In this document: positions 17,452 to 25,420 of the stretch, piece after piece
How positions within the stretch are numbered: position 1 is the stretch's first letter
Layout: every line of letters starts with the position of its first letter
NCBI GenBank assembly: GCA_964580585.1
Contig: CAZOKZ010000008.1
Location: 1-64,000, forward strand
Length of the DNA stretch: 64,000 bases
Source: CAZOKZ01 sp964580585
GTDB lineage: Bacteria > Sumerlaeota > Sumerlaeia > SLMS01 > JAHLLQ01
Reading direction: 5' to 3'
Position numbers and translations under genes: made by a program
The notes under the pieces: generated by a model
Database searches by the model: none
Told to the model about the DNA's origin: nothing
The model's input: only the letters and a program-made list of their open reading frames with translations

Positions 17452-18492
17452 TCAGTCCACTTGACGAAAGAGGCGATGGGGCGAGTCCGAATGGCCTGAA
17501 CCTTGGAAATTCGAGTATCCGGCGCGTTCCAGTTTGAAACGGAATTTTTCCGTGTCGTTGCTGCGTTCCACCAAAATCTGGCGCGTGACGGGATGGTAAC
17601 CGGACTTCTTGACGACCACGACATGGTACCCGATGGGGAGTTCAACCTTGAGGGGGGCCTTGCCGTAATACGAGCCGTCGATATAAATCTGGGCGTTGTC
17701 CGGGTCCGAGTTGATTTTGACTTTTGTTTTGAACGAATGCGGGTCCGGATGCGGTACAGGCTCGACCGGCGGGCAGGTTTCGCAATCGGGCACGGGTGCC
17801 GGATAGTAGTTGCGAGGACCGACAACGCGGATGGTCGTTACGGCGCGTCCATAGGCCGGGCGAGGCGGGGTTGGGACGACTCGGATGGATTCCGGGCGGC
17901 GCTTGTCTTGACGTGCATCGATCTGGATGCTGGCTTCATCGGTTTCAATGTGGATGCTGGCCGAAGCGCTCTTCTCCACGCGGCTATAGAACGCCTCGGG
18001 CGATTCCTGAATTACCGGGAACGGGTCGGCATTGAAGCGACCATTGCTGTATTCGCGTTCCAGCCAATCGTAACGTTCGCCAATGGCAACGGCACAGAGT
18101 TTTTCGATGCCTGGAGGGCCCGAGGCGACTAAATCGTAGCCGCGTTTCGGGATCGAGTACGTGACGCCGGCTTTCAGGAAGTTTTCCGTATCAAAACGGT
18201 TCGGGAAAATTTGGCGGGTAACGCCAGTGGCTTCGGTGCTGAACAGGTAGAAGTACGAATCGCGGTCCACGCGGAAGGAAATTTCCACGCTGTCGTCAAT
18301 CGCGTACGTGTTGTCGTCGGTCCATAAATCAATTCGGATCGGGATCGGGTGCACGGGGTCCGGAACGGGCACCACGCGGATTTCTTCGGGTTGAACGCTG
18401 ATTTGTGGCCGCGGTTCGGCAAATACCACCGAGCCCAGAATCAGAATCGCGCCCACCATGAGAGTGAGAAGTAAGGAAGGTCGTTCGTTCAT
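17452..18492 (-). CDS. Secreted DUF4384-PEGA domain protein
   Basis: 346 residues from MNERPSLLLTLMVGAILILG, a signal peptide cut near SVVFA. The first domain (IRIDLWTDDNTYAIDDSVEISFRVDRDSYFYLF...) resembles DUF4384, which often accompanies surface or kinase-linked proteins. A central charged region and a Pro-rich linker (PPVEPVPHPDPHS) follow. The C-terminal ~70 residues are a PEGA domain (INSDPDNAQIYIDGSYYGKAPLKVELPIGYH), a beta-sandwich associated with cell surface or S-layer context. The ATG at 18492 is chosen because upstream in-frame codons lack a signal peptide. Confidence 0.8.
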   Translation of the reverse strand: MNERPSLLLTLMVGAILILGSVVFAEPRPQISVQPEEIRVVPVPDPVHPIPIRIDLWTDDNTYAIDDSVEISFRVDRDSYFYLFSTEATGVTRQIFPNRFDTENFLKAGVTYSIPKRGYDLVASGPPGIEKLCAVAIGERYDWLEREYSNGRFNADPFPVIQESPEAFYSRVEKSASASIHIETDEASIQIDARQDKRRPESIRVVPTPPRPAYGRAVTTIRVVGPRNYYPAPVPDCETCPPVEPVPHPDPHSFKTKVKINSDPDNAQIYIDGSYYGKAPLKVELPIGYHVVVVKKSGYHPVTRQILVERSNDTEKFRFKLERAGYSNFQGSGHSDSPHRLFRQVD

Positions 18493-18828
18493 GGTCTTAT
18501 CTCCATGTTTCAGAATAAATATCGATGGCCGCCGCGCGAGTGGTCCGTTTGGAATCATTCAGGCCATCCGAACCATCAGACAACGGGGCGTTTGCCTGGG
18601 TTCCCGGCAAGTTGTGTTAGAATAATGTTTGCTGGGGAATGAGCTGCCCCCACCCTTTCCGGCAGGGGTTTTGATAAAACTCTAATAAACAATCGTCGCC
18701 AAAACTTTTTTCGCCGCCGTTCGGACTTGCGGTAACAACCGAGAAACGCCTAGGCTCCACGACAGCCGAAACATCAAGGTTTTCACCAGCCTGTCCGTCG
18801 GCGAAATTTCTCGGACGATAAATGACCC
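18493..18828. other. Divergent intergenic region, no gene seen
   Basis: 336 bp between the divergent PEGA and GH57 genes. It presumably holds both promoters. Only short ORFs with unlikely composition are present, and no repeat or clear operator was found. Confidence 0.5.
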
Positions 18829-20442
18829 ATGGCTCCAAAAGGCTATCTTGCCCTCGTTCTTCACGCGCATCTTCCCTTTGTCCGGCATCCCGAGTACGAA
18901 GAATTTCTCGAAGAGGATTGGCTGTACGAAGCGATTACGGAAACGTATCTGCCCTTGCTGTCGATGATGGAAGGGCTGGAGCGCGATGGAGTGCATTGGC
19001 GCCTGACGATGTCGCTGACCCCGACGTTGTGTTCGATGCTTAACGACGAATTGCTGCGCTCGCGATATCTGGTTCACCTGGAAAAGTTGATTGAACTGGC
19101 TGAACTCGAAGTCCAGCGCACCGCCACAACGCCGGAATTTCACCGCACGGCATTGATGTACCAGCGTAAATTTTATGAATGCCGCGAAGCCTACGTAAAC
19201 ACGTACCAGCGCGACTTGGTTGGCGCGTTTAATCGTTTCCAGGAATCGGGCAATCTGGAAATCATCACGTGCGGCGCGACACACGGTTTCCTGCCGTTGA
19301 TGAAGGATCGCCCCGAAGCGGTCGAGGCGCAGGTTAGCGTTGGCGTCGAGCATTACAAGCGCTGTTTCGGTCGCGCGCCGCGCGGTATTTGGAATGGCGA
19401 GTGCGGGTATTTCCCGGGGCTCGAAGATACGCTCGCCGCACACGGAATCAAGTTCTTCTTTGTCGATAGCCACGGCGTGTTGTTTGCCAACAAGCGTCCG
19501 CGTTACGGCGTGTTTGCGCCGTTGAAAACGCCTGCGGGCGTTTACGCATTTGGCCGCGATCAAGAATCCTCGAAATCGGTCTGGTCGGCAGAAACCGGCT
19601 ATCCGGGGGATCCGACGTACCGCGAATTTTATCGCGACATTGGCTTCGACCTGGAGCTCGAATATCTCCGTCCCTTCATTCACGAATCGGGGCTGCGCAT
19701 TGCAACGGGCATCAAGTATTATCGCATTACGGGTAAAACGAGTCTGCACGACAAGCAAGCGTATCACGAACGCGAAGCCATGGAAACGGCGGCGCGTCAT
19801 GCCGGGCATTTCCTGTTCTGTCGCCAGCAGCAGGTGTTGCATTTGAACAGCCTGATGCAAAACCGCGTGCCGTTGATTGTTTCGCCGTACGATGCGGAGT
19901 TGTTCGGGCACTGGTGGTACGAAGGCCCGCAGTTCCTCGACTACCTGTTCCGCAAAATTCATTACGATCAGACCGATATCGGTGTCGTGACACCGAGCGA
20001 GTACATCGAAATGCATCCGGATTGCCAACCGGCGACTCCATCGATGAGTTCGTGGGGATTCGGCGGGTTCAGCGAAGTGTGGCTGGAAGGATCGAACGAT
20101 TGGGTGTACCGTCACTTGGACGAAACCGCCGAACGCATGGTGGAGTTGGCGAAAGATTTCCCGGATTCCGATGGATTGCAGGAACGAGCGCTGAATCAAT
20201 GCGCGCGCGAAGTTCTGCTGGCCCAGGCAAGCGATTGGGCGTTCATCATGAAAACGAACACGGTGGTGGATTACGCGACGAAACGCACGAAATCACATAT
20301 CGGGCAATTCTTGACGCTCGAGCGCATGATCCGCGAAGACGAACTGGACGAAGAGTATATCCAGTCGCTCGAATGGCAGGATAACATTTTCCCGGAAATT
20401 GATTATCGAGTCTATCGAACGAAAGAACTGGTCAAAGCGTAA
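18829..20442 (+). CDS. GH57 1,4-alpha-glucan branching enzyme
   Basis: 537 residues. It makes alpha-1,6 branches in glycogen. GH57 features: N-terminal LVLHAHLPFVRHPEYEEFLEEDWLYEAI, nucleophile E191 in GIWNGECGYFPG, and acid/base D355 in SPYDAELFGHWWYEGP. Length and motif spacing match the Thermus/Thermococcus branching enzymes rather than GH57 amylases or 4-alpha-glucanotransferases. It is monocistronic and ends at an intrinsic terminator. No glgA or glgC is adjacent. Confidence 0.93.
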   Translation: MAPKGYLALVLHAHLPFVRHPEYEEFLEEDWLYEAITETYLPLLSMMEGLERDGVHWRLTMSLTPTLCSMLNDELLRSRYLVHLEKLIELAELEVQRTATTPEFHRTALMYQRKFYECREAYVNTYQRDLVGAFNRFQESGNLEIITCGATHGFLPLMKDRPEAVEAQVSVGVEHYKRCFGRAPRGIWNGECGYFPGLEDTLAAHGIKFFFVDSHGVLFANKRPRYGVFAPLKTPAGVYAFGRDQESSKSVWSAETGYPGDPTYREFYRDIGFDLELEYLRPFIHESGLRIATGIKYYRITGKTSLHDKQAYHEREAMETAARHAGHFLFCRQQQVLHLNSLMQNRVPLIVSPYDAELFGHWWYEGPQFLDYLFRKIHYDQTDIGVVTPSEYIEMHPDCQPATPSMSSWGFGGFSEVWLEGSNDWVYRHLDETAERMVELAKDFPDSDGLQERALNQCAREVLLAQASDWAFIMKTNTVVDYATKRTKSHIGQFLTLERMIREDELDEEYIQSLEWQDNIFPEIDYRVYRTKELVKA

Positions 20443-20480
20443 CGATTTGTTGAAATAAACAAAGTGGAAGAATCGTAGAA

Positions 20481-20516
20481 AGATCGAGGGCGCTGGGCGT
20501 TCTCGATCTCTTTTTT
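20481..20516 (+). terminator. Intrinsic terminator of the GH57 gene
   Basis: AGATCGAG (20481-20488) pairs with CTCGATCT (20502-20509), followed by C and six T. The left microrepeat of the 20.5-kb cassette starts two bases later. Confidence 0.8.
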
Positions 20517-20517
20517 G

Positions 20518-20544
20518 CCACAGAGTTCACAGAGGACACAGAGA
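20518..20544. repeat. Left microrepeat of lipoprotein cassette
   Basis: CCACAGAGTTCACAGAGGAC... in 8-bp imperfect units. It differs from 3225-3250 by very few bases and is inverted relative to 20969-20992. Confidence 0.85.
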
Positions 20545-20550
20545 ACGTTT

Positions 20551-20958
20551 CTAATTAATATGCCAAATTCTAAACGCTACGGCTCGATCCTCGGCATCGT
20601 AAAACACGGAATAGACATCGTAACCCATGAATCCCCACATACGACTATAATCCACGATACTTACAACTTTTGGACGATCAACTTCTCCGATTGCTTCAAT
20701 ATTGGAATGCATTGAAACGAAGTTACTTTCCTTTAGTGGAAACAACAAAACAAAATCCCCATTCGCATCGCGAACCAAAACAGTCGGTTCCAAAAAACCA
20801 CCACCATCGGCTAGCTTTTTTTCCACTTCCTCTCGCGTCATACCAATTTCTAATTCATGAAAGATCGGTAAACCCGCTCGGGCACCCATCAAAGAGTAAC
20901 ATCCGGTTGCAATTATTGATATTATAATTAACAAACCTGTAAATCGTAAATATCTCAT
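20551..20958 (-). CDS. Lipoprotein with BamE/SmpA-like motif, inside microrepeat cassette
   Basis: 135 residues from MRYLRFTGLLIIISIIATGC, a lipoprotein signal with lipobox IATGC (lipidated Cys at residue 20). The motif FHELEIGMTREEVEKKLADGG is the helix-turn signature of the BamE/SmpA-OmlA fold. The remainder is a small beta-sheet domain. The Shine-Dalgarno GGAGGGAAGG is contributed partly by the flanking microrepeat. The gene fills the space between inverted microrepeats almost exactly and is AT-richer than its neighbours. It might be an outer-membrane assembly accessory protein or merely share the fold. Confidence 0.7.
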   Translation of the reverse strand: MRYLRFTGLLIIISIIATGCYSLMGARAGLPIFHELEIGMTREEVEKKLADGGGFLEPTVLVRDANGDFVLLFPLKESNFVSMHSNIEAIGEVDRPKVVSIVDYSRMWGFMGYDVYSVFYDAEDRAVAFRIWHIN

Positions 20959-20968
20959 ATCCTTCCCT

Positions 20969-20992
20969 CCGTGCTCTCTGTGTCCTCTGTGG
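20969..20992. repeat. Right microrepeat of lipoprotein cassette
   Basis: The block CCGTGCTCTCTGTGTCCTCT... is the reverse complement pattern of 20518-20544. It abuts the stop codon of the acetyltransferase gene at 20994. Confidence 0.85.
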
Positions 20993-20993
20993 C

Positions 20994-21575
20994 TTAAATA
21001 TCTTTCCCATCCTCTTTCCACTCATCTCGCAAAATCGACAGTACATGCACGTCCCAGTATCGATGTTTAAAATACATAGCACTGCGTAGCGTTCCCTCAA
21101 ACGTCATGCCGGTTTTTTCCATAACGCGGCGCGAGGCGTTGTTTTCCACCAAACAATGCGCTTCAAAGCGCATGACGCGCAGGCGTTCAAATGAAAAGCC
21201 AATCACTGCGCGCAACGCTTCCGTCATCAACCCCCGGTTCCAATAATCGCGCGAGAGTACGTACCCAACCGCTGCCGTGTGCACATTGGCTCGATGTCCC
21301 ATGAATCCCAGCATTCCAATGATGTGGCCGGTTTCTTTCAGCTCAATTCCCCACGCCGATGGTTCGCTGTTTTCATAACATTCCAGCGTGTTTTTCAGGA
21401 ACTCAATCGTGTCGTTCACCGATTCGTGTGGGTCCCACGTCGTGTAGCGTGACACGGCGGGATCGCGCGCGTAAGCGTACACGTCGGGCGCGTCGTCGAG
21501 CGTGACTTTACGCAACGTCAACCGCTCGGTTTCAAGGGTTGGCAGGTCGCTGAAAATGTCTTCGTGCGTGCTCAT
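20994..21575 (-). CDS. RimJ/RimL-type GNAT acetyltransferase
   Basis: 193 residues. The start LETERLTLRKVTLDDAPDVY and the block YVLSRDYWNRGLMTEALRAVIGFSFERL...NNASRRVMEKTGMTFEG are characteristic of the RimJ/RimL/YdaF group that acetylates protein N-termini or small amines. The acetyl-CoA loop is RGLMTEA. Its ATG overlaps the histidine kinase stop by 4 bp (ATGA), so the two are translationally coupled. Confidence 0.9.
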   Translation of the reverse strand: MSTHEDIFSDLPTLETERLTLRKVTLDDAPDVYAYARDPAVSRYTTWDPHESVNDTIEFLKNTLECYENSEPSAWGIELKETGHIIGMLGFMGHRANVHTAAVGYVLSRDYWNRGLMTEALRAVIGFSFERLRVMRFEAHCLVENNASRRVMEKTGMTFEGTLRSAMYFKHRYWDVHVLSILRDEWKEDGKDI

Positions 21576-23878
21576 GGTGCGTCGTTTTCAGATGTTGGGT
21601 CGATGTCTGTTTCCGCTGGCTCTTCATCGGGTTTCTGATGCGAAGAGCGACGAGGCAGTTCGACTTGAAACAGCGTTCCCCCACGGTCGGGCACTTCGAT
21701 CCAGATGCGACCGCGCAGGTTTTCCACCAGGCACCGCACCGAAGCCAACCCAATGCCGTATCCTCCCGAGGGTGTGGCGTCGGAGCGACGGTAGAACTCG
21801 TGAAAGATTTTTTCGCGCACATCGGCGGGAATCGACGGACCGTCGTTCCACACGGAAAGACGCACCGATTTTTCCTGCGCGACGATATCGACTTCGACGC
21901 GGCGCTCGCCGTATTTCAGTGCGTTATCGATCAGGTTTTGCACGATGCGTGTGATTTGCACCGGATCGGCATAAGCCACCACGGGGCGAATCCAACCGGT
22001 TTCGTCCAGCGCTTTGCCACCCACAAGCAAATCCATCTGGTGATGTTTTTCGGCCAGAAGTCGCGCTGTTTCCAACACTTGTCGCCACAAGTCGAATTCT
22101 TGAAAATCCTGTTCGAGTTCGCCTTGGCGCATCCGTTCAAACTCGAGCAGTTGCGCCACCAGATCGCGCAACCGCGCGGCAGCCGCTTCGATGCGTTTCA
22201 CGCGGGGACGGAGGTTTTCTTCGAGCTGGGCATGGTTTTCCAATCGTGTGGCGGTGCCGATAATTGCAGCCAGTGGTTTGTTCAAGTCATGCACCAGGAA
22301 CCGGTAAAATGCCTCGCGTGCCTGTTCCGTGTCTTTCAACTGCGTGACCATGCGTTCGAGGTCCTGGTTCGAGCGTTGCAGACGGGCAAAGAGGTACGCG
22401 TTTTGTAGCGCGCCGCCCGCGAGCGTTGCCAGATGTTCCAGTCGCCCGCGATTTTCCGACGCCAGCGAGTCTCGTTCGCGGGCAAAACCGAATAGGATGC
22501 CCGAAACGTCGCCGCCGATACGAATGGGAACGCCCATAAAGGCTTCGGCACCGATGGTTTTTATCACCCGCCAATCGGCGAATCGCTTTTCCGCTTCGAC
22601 GTTTTGCACGACGAGAGTGCGGCCTTCGCCGAGGATTTGCGCCGTTGGTCCTTTGGGCAGACGCAGACGCGAAATCACGCTGTCACGCGCGCCGCTTTCG
22701 GGCAGCGTGGTGACGGCTTCCAGGCGGATCAAATCTTCGGGCGATCGATAAACCAAAGCCGAAAACTGAACCTCGCAATGGCGAACAACTGCGCTGCAGA
22801 TATCGTCCGTTATGCGCAAAATATCGGTCTGTCCAATGATTGCCTGGCCGAGGAGTTCGACTTCGGAAAGAAATGCCATTTCGCGGATCAAGGACATTTG
22901 AGCGTTTACCAGCGCCGTGGAATCGCGAAACACGCCGAGCGAACCGACGTATTGTTTTGCGCTGTTGAACAGCGGTGTCGTTGTAACGCGCAACTGGCGG
23001 CGTTCATGATCGGGGCGGGTGATTTCGATCTCGTAGTTCGACTTTGCGCCTTGGTGTTGTTTGGCGCTTTCGTGTTCATGCACGGGGTATTGGCTGCGAT
23101 CGAGGAAATCGATCAAGTGTCGTCCAATCAGAGTCGCTTTTTCGACCCCGAAAATTTCTCCCAGCGCCGAATTCGCAAACAGGATATTGTCGTCCACATC
23201 GATTAGCCCAATGCCATCGGCAGTGTTTTCGACAATGTTGCGATATTTTTCCTCGCTGGCGCGAAGGGCGACTTCGGCTTCTACCAGCCGTTGAAAATCG
23301 CGTGTGTACTGGCGAAAAAACACCGCCAGTGTAATTGCCAGCAAACACGCTGCGATGGTTGAATAGCCCAACCGATGAATACGGGATTGCGTGGTGAGGA
23401 CGTTCCCTTCGATGTGGGCGCGCAACACTTCGATGCACGCGGCGATGGCTTGTTGAGAGGTGCGTACTTCGGCGCGGAGACGTTGGGTAACGACAAGCGG
23501 ATTTTCAGCATCCAGCAATATCGTCTTCTCCAGACGTCCCATGTGAACCATACGATCGACACTGGCGGAAATTTCTCCGAGTGTATCGCGCGTCTGAACC
23601 GCCCAGGGAGCGTTTCCGATGGCATCCGTGCGGATTTTGTTGATCAGACGCCGGATTGACAATTCGGTCTCCTCGGCGGGTTGAGCTTCCAACTCGTGCT
23701 CGAATTCCGTCAGCTTCATCGACAGATCGTAAAAGTCGGATATCAGCAGTGCCTGACGCCCGATATCTCTCCGCTGGACGGTTAATGCGCCGATCTGGAT
23801 CAGACTCCACCCCATAAACAGGAGTGTGACGACCAGCAAAACCCACATCCATATCGGCGACACGATTCGCAGCTTCAT
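21572..23878 (-). CDS. PAS-GAF sensor histidine kinase
   Basis: 768 residues. Two membrane helices (about 11-33 and 171-188) bracket a helical periplasmic sensor of ~135 residues. A PAS domain (~206-325, starting ASEEKYRNIVENTADGIGLI), a GAF domain (~345-500), a dimerisation helix with phospho-acceptor H530 (FLVHDLNKPLAA) and a HATPase domain (NLIDNALKYG, NDGPSIP, GYGIGLASV) follow. HisKA has N in HDLNKP where HDLRTP/HELKNP is usual. No response regulator is adjacent; the only downstream partner is the overlapping RimJ-like gene. Stimulus unknown. Confidence 0.93.
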   Translation of the reverse strand: MKLRIVSPIWMWVLLVVTLLFMGWSLIQIGALTVQRRDIGRQALLISDFYDLSMKLTEFEHELEAQPAEETELSIRRLINKIRTDAIGNAPWAVQTRDTLGEISASVDRMVHMGRLEKTILLDAENPLVVTQRLRAEVRTSQQAIAACIEVLRAHIEGNVLTTQSRIHRLGYSTIAACLLAITLAVFFRQYTRDFQRLVEAEVALRASEEKYRNIVENTADGIGLIDVDDNILFANSALGEIFGVEKATLIGRHLIDFLDRSQYPVHEHESAKQHQGAKSNYEIEITRPDHERRQLRVTTTPLFNSAKQYVGSLGVFRDSTALVNAQMSLIREMAFLSEVELLGQAIIGQTDILRITDDICSAVVRHCEVQFSALVYRSPEDLIRLEAVTTLPESGARDSVISRLRLPKGPTAQILGEGRTLVVQNVEAEKRFADWRVIKTIGAEAFMGVPIRIGGDVSGILFGFARERDSLASENRGRLEHLATLAGGALQNAYLFARLQRSNQDLERMVTQLKDTEQAREAFYRFLVHDLNKPLAAIIGTATRLENHAQLEENLRPRVKRIEAAAARLRDLVAQLLEFERMRQGELEQDFQEFDLWRQVLETARLLAEKHHQMDLLVGGKALDETGWIRPVVAYADPVQITRIVQNLIDNALKYGERRVEVDIVAQEKSVRLSVWNDGPSIPADVREKIFHEFYRRSDATPSGGYGIGLASVRCLVENLRGRIWIEVPDRGGTLFQVELPRRSSHQKPDEEPAETDIDPTSENDAP

Positions 23879-24272
23879 TTCGCGGGACCTTGCAAGAGAA
23901 TCCAGTCTTCCTTTGCTGAATTAGAGAAACGTTCCCACAAATGGGCAAAGGAAAACCCGGTGTGTGGGGCGGGAATTGTATCGTATATAGCGATGCGCGA
24001 ACGTTATTCCCGAATCGACCCGATTATGAATAGGTTTTTGGGAAGCCGGAGGCTTCCCAGCATGTAGCCCCGGGTTGAGCTAAAGGCGAAACCCGGGGTT
24101 TGGTTCGGCAAGGGAACGTACCCTGGAGAGGTGCCAGCAAGAATGCGAATCGCCTTATTTTTCAAGCCTATTGTGCGAACCGCTGCCACTCCTGCCGGGA
24201 TGGACTGAACATCGAACGATCTGGAACAAAACTTTTGAGCACCACTATAGTTGCGGAGAAAATCGTGGCAAA
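23879..24272. other. Intergenic region with two palindromes
   Basis: Apart from the palindromes at 24040-24098 and the korB terminator after it, no ORF with protein-like composition is seen. It presumably carries the histidine kinase promoter. Confidence 0.5.
24040..24098. repeat. Two adjacent intergenic palindromes
   Basis: GGGAAGCC-GGA-GGCTTCCC (24040-24058) and a 9-bp stem CCCCGGGTT/AACCCGGGG (24068-24076 and 24090-24098) with a 13-nt loop. They resemble the hairpin modules of clusters A and B in style but not in sequence. Confidence 0.65.
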
Positions 24273-24306
24273 ATAAAAACCCCGGCACCGTGTGGTGGCG
24301 CCGGGG
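24273..24306 (-). terminator. Intrinsic terminator of korAB
   Basis: On the minus strand a CCCCGGC...GCCGGGG stem (24306-24300 with 24286-24280) is followed by TTTTTATTTT. It lies 30 bases past the korB stop. Confidence 0.8.
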
Positions 24307-24335
24307 CAGGGTAATGTCGTTGAAGCTGGTAAAGA

Positions 24336-25373
24336 TCAGTCGTCTTTGCCAACCACCCAGGTTTCGCGGCCCTTCAGCAGTTTCTCCAGGTTGCCTTTTC
24401 CTTTGGCTTGGGTCACCTGTTCGACCTGCTGATTGACCATTTCGTTGTAAACCGGGCGATCGACGGCGCGCATGACGCCAATCGGTTCGGGCAGTTCCGG
24501 GTACTTCATGCGGCCCAGCAAAAAGTGGACAGCAATGCGCGCTTGTTCGTCGTGCACCAGCAAATCGTCTATCGTGTAGCCGTTTTCGCCGATGGTGACC
24601 GATTTCAACGTCTGGCCTTCCATCACGATGCCTTTGTCCAGGCTCTTGCCATAGATCATCGGCTTGCCGTGTTCGAGCTCGATGACGTTGTCCGCGCGAA
24701 CCTTGCGGTCCTGGGCATAGGACATCGCGCCGTCGTTGAAAATATTGCAGTTCTGGTAAATTTCAACGAACGCGGAGCCTTTATGTTCGGCGGCGCGTTT
24801 GATCGTGGCCATCAGGTGTTTCGGGTGCATGTCCACCGAACGCGCGACAAATGTGGCTTCGGCGGCCAAGGCGATGGAGATCGGCAAAATCGGCTGATCG
24901 AGCGATCCCATCGGTGTCGATTTCGTCTTCGTTCCCATCGGCGAGGTCGGTGAGTACTGGCCTTTGGTCAGACCGTAAATGCGGTTGTTGAAGAGCAAAA
25001 TCTTGAGGTCCACATTACGGCGCAATGTGTGGATCGTGTGATTGCCGCCGATGGAAAGGGAATCGCCGTCGCCGGTGATCACCCACGTTTGCATATCGGG
25101 TCGCATGATCTTGAAACCAGTGGCCACGGTCATTGCGCGGCCATGGATCGAGTGCATGCCGTACGTATTCATGTAGTAGGGGAAGCGGCTCGAACAACCG
25201 ATACCCGAAATGAAGCAGTATTCCTCGGGTGGGCGGCCAATTTCGGCGAGCACCTTCTTCACCGCGGCCAGCACCGAATAATCACCGCACCCCGGGCACC
25301 AACGCACGTCCTGGTCGCTGGCGAAATCGGCAACGGTGTATTTTTTTGGGGCTTCAGCAGTCGCTGTTGTCAT
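24336..25373 (-). CDS. korB: 2-oxoacid:ferredoxin oxidoreductase beta subunit (KorB)
   Basis: 345 residues. This subunit binds thiamine pyrophosphate: GDGDSLSIGGNHTIHTLRRNVD is the TPP/Mg motif and WCPGCGDYSVL plus GIGCSSRFPYYM hold the family cysteines. Together with KorA it oxidises 2-oxoglutarate (or another 2-oxoacid) to an acyl-CoA with reduction of ferredoxin, or the reverse. The beta subunit alone cannot fix the substrate; 2-oxoglutarate is most likely. The gene follows korA with 47 bp between and ends at a terminator. Confidence 0.93.
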   Translation of the reverse strand: MTTATAEAPKKYTVADFASDQDVRWCPGCGDYSVLAAVKKVLAEIGRPPEEYCFISGIGCSSRFPYYMNTYGMHSIHGRAMTVATGFKIMRPDMQTWVITGDGDSLSIGGNHTIHTLRRNVDLKILLFNNRIYGLTKGQYSPTSPMGTKTKSTPMGSLDQPILPISIALAAEATFVARSVDMHPKHLMATIKRAAEHKGSAFVEIYQNCNIFNDGAMSYAQDRKVRADNVIELEHGKPMIYGKSLDKGIVMEGQTLKSVTIGENGYTIDDLLVHDEQARIAVHFLLGRMKYPELPEPIGVMRAVDRPVYNEMVNQQVEQVTQAKGKGNLEKLLKGRETWVVGKDD

Positions 25374-25420
25374 GCTCTTGTCTTTCTGTCCTTTGATTTA
25401 TCCGCGTCGAAGGTTTCGAT

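Noticed and set aside
18682..20199. 505-codon ORF opposite the GH57 gene
   Set aside because: Antisense shadow; the plus-strand product has clear catalytic motifs.
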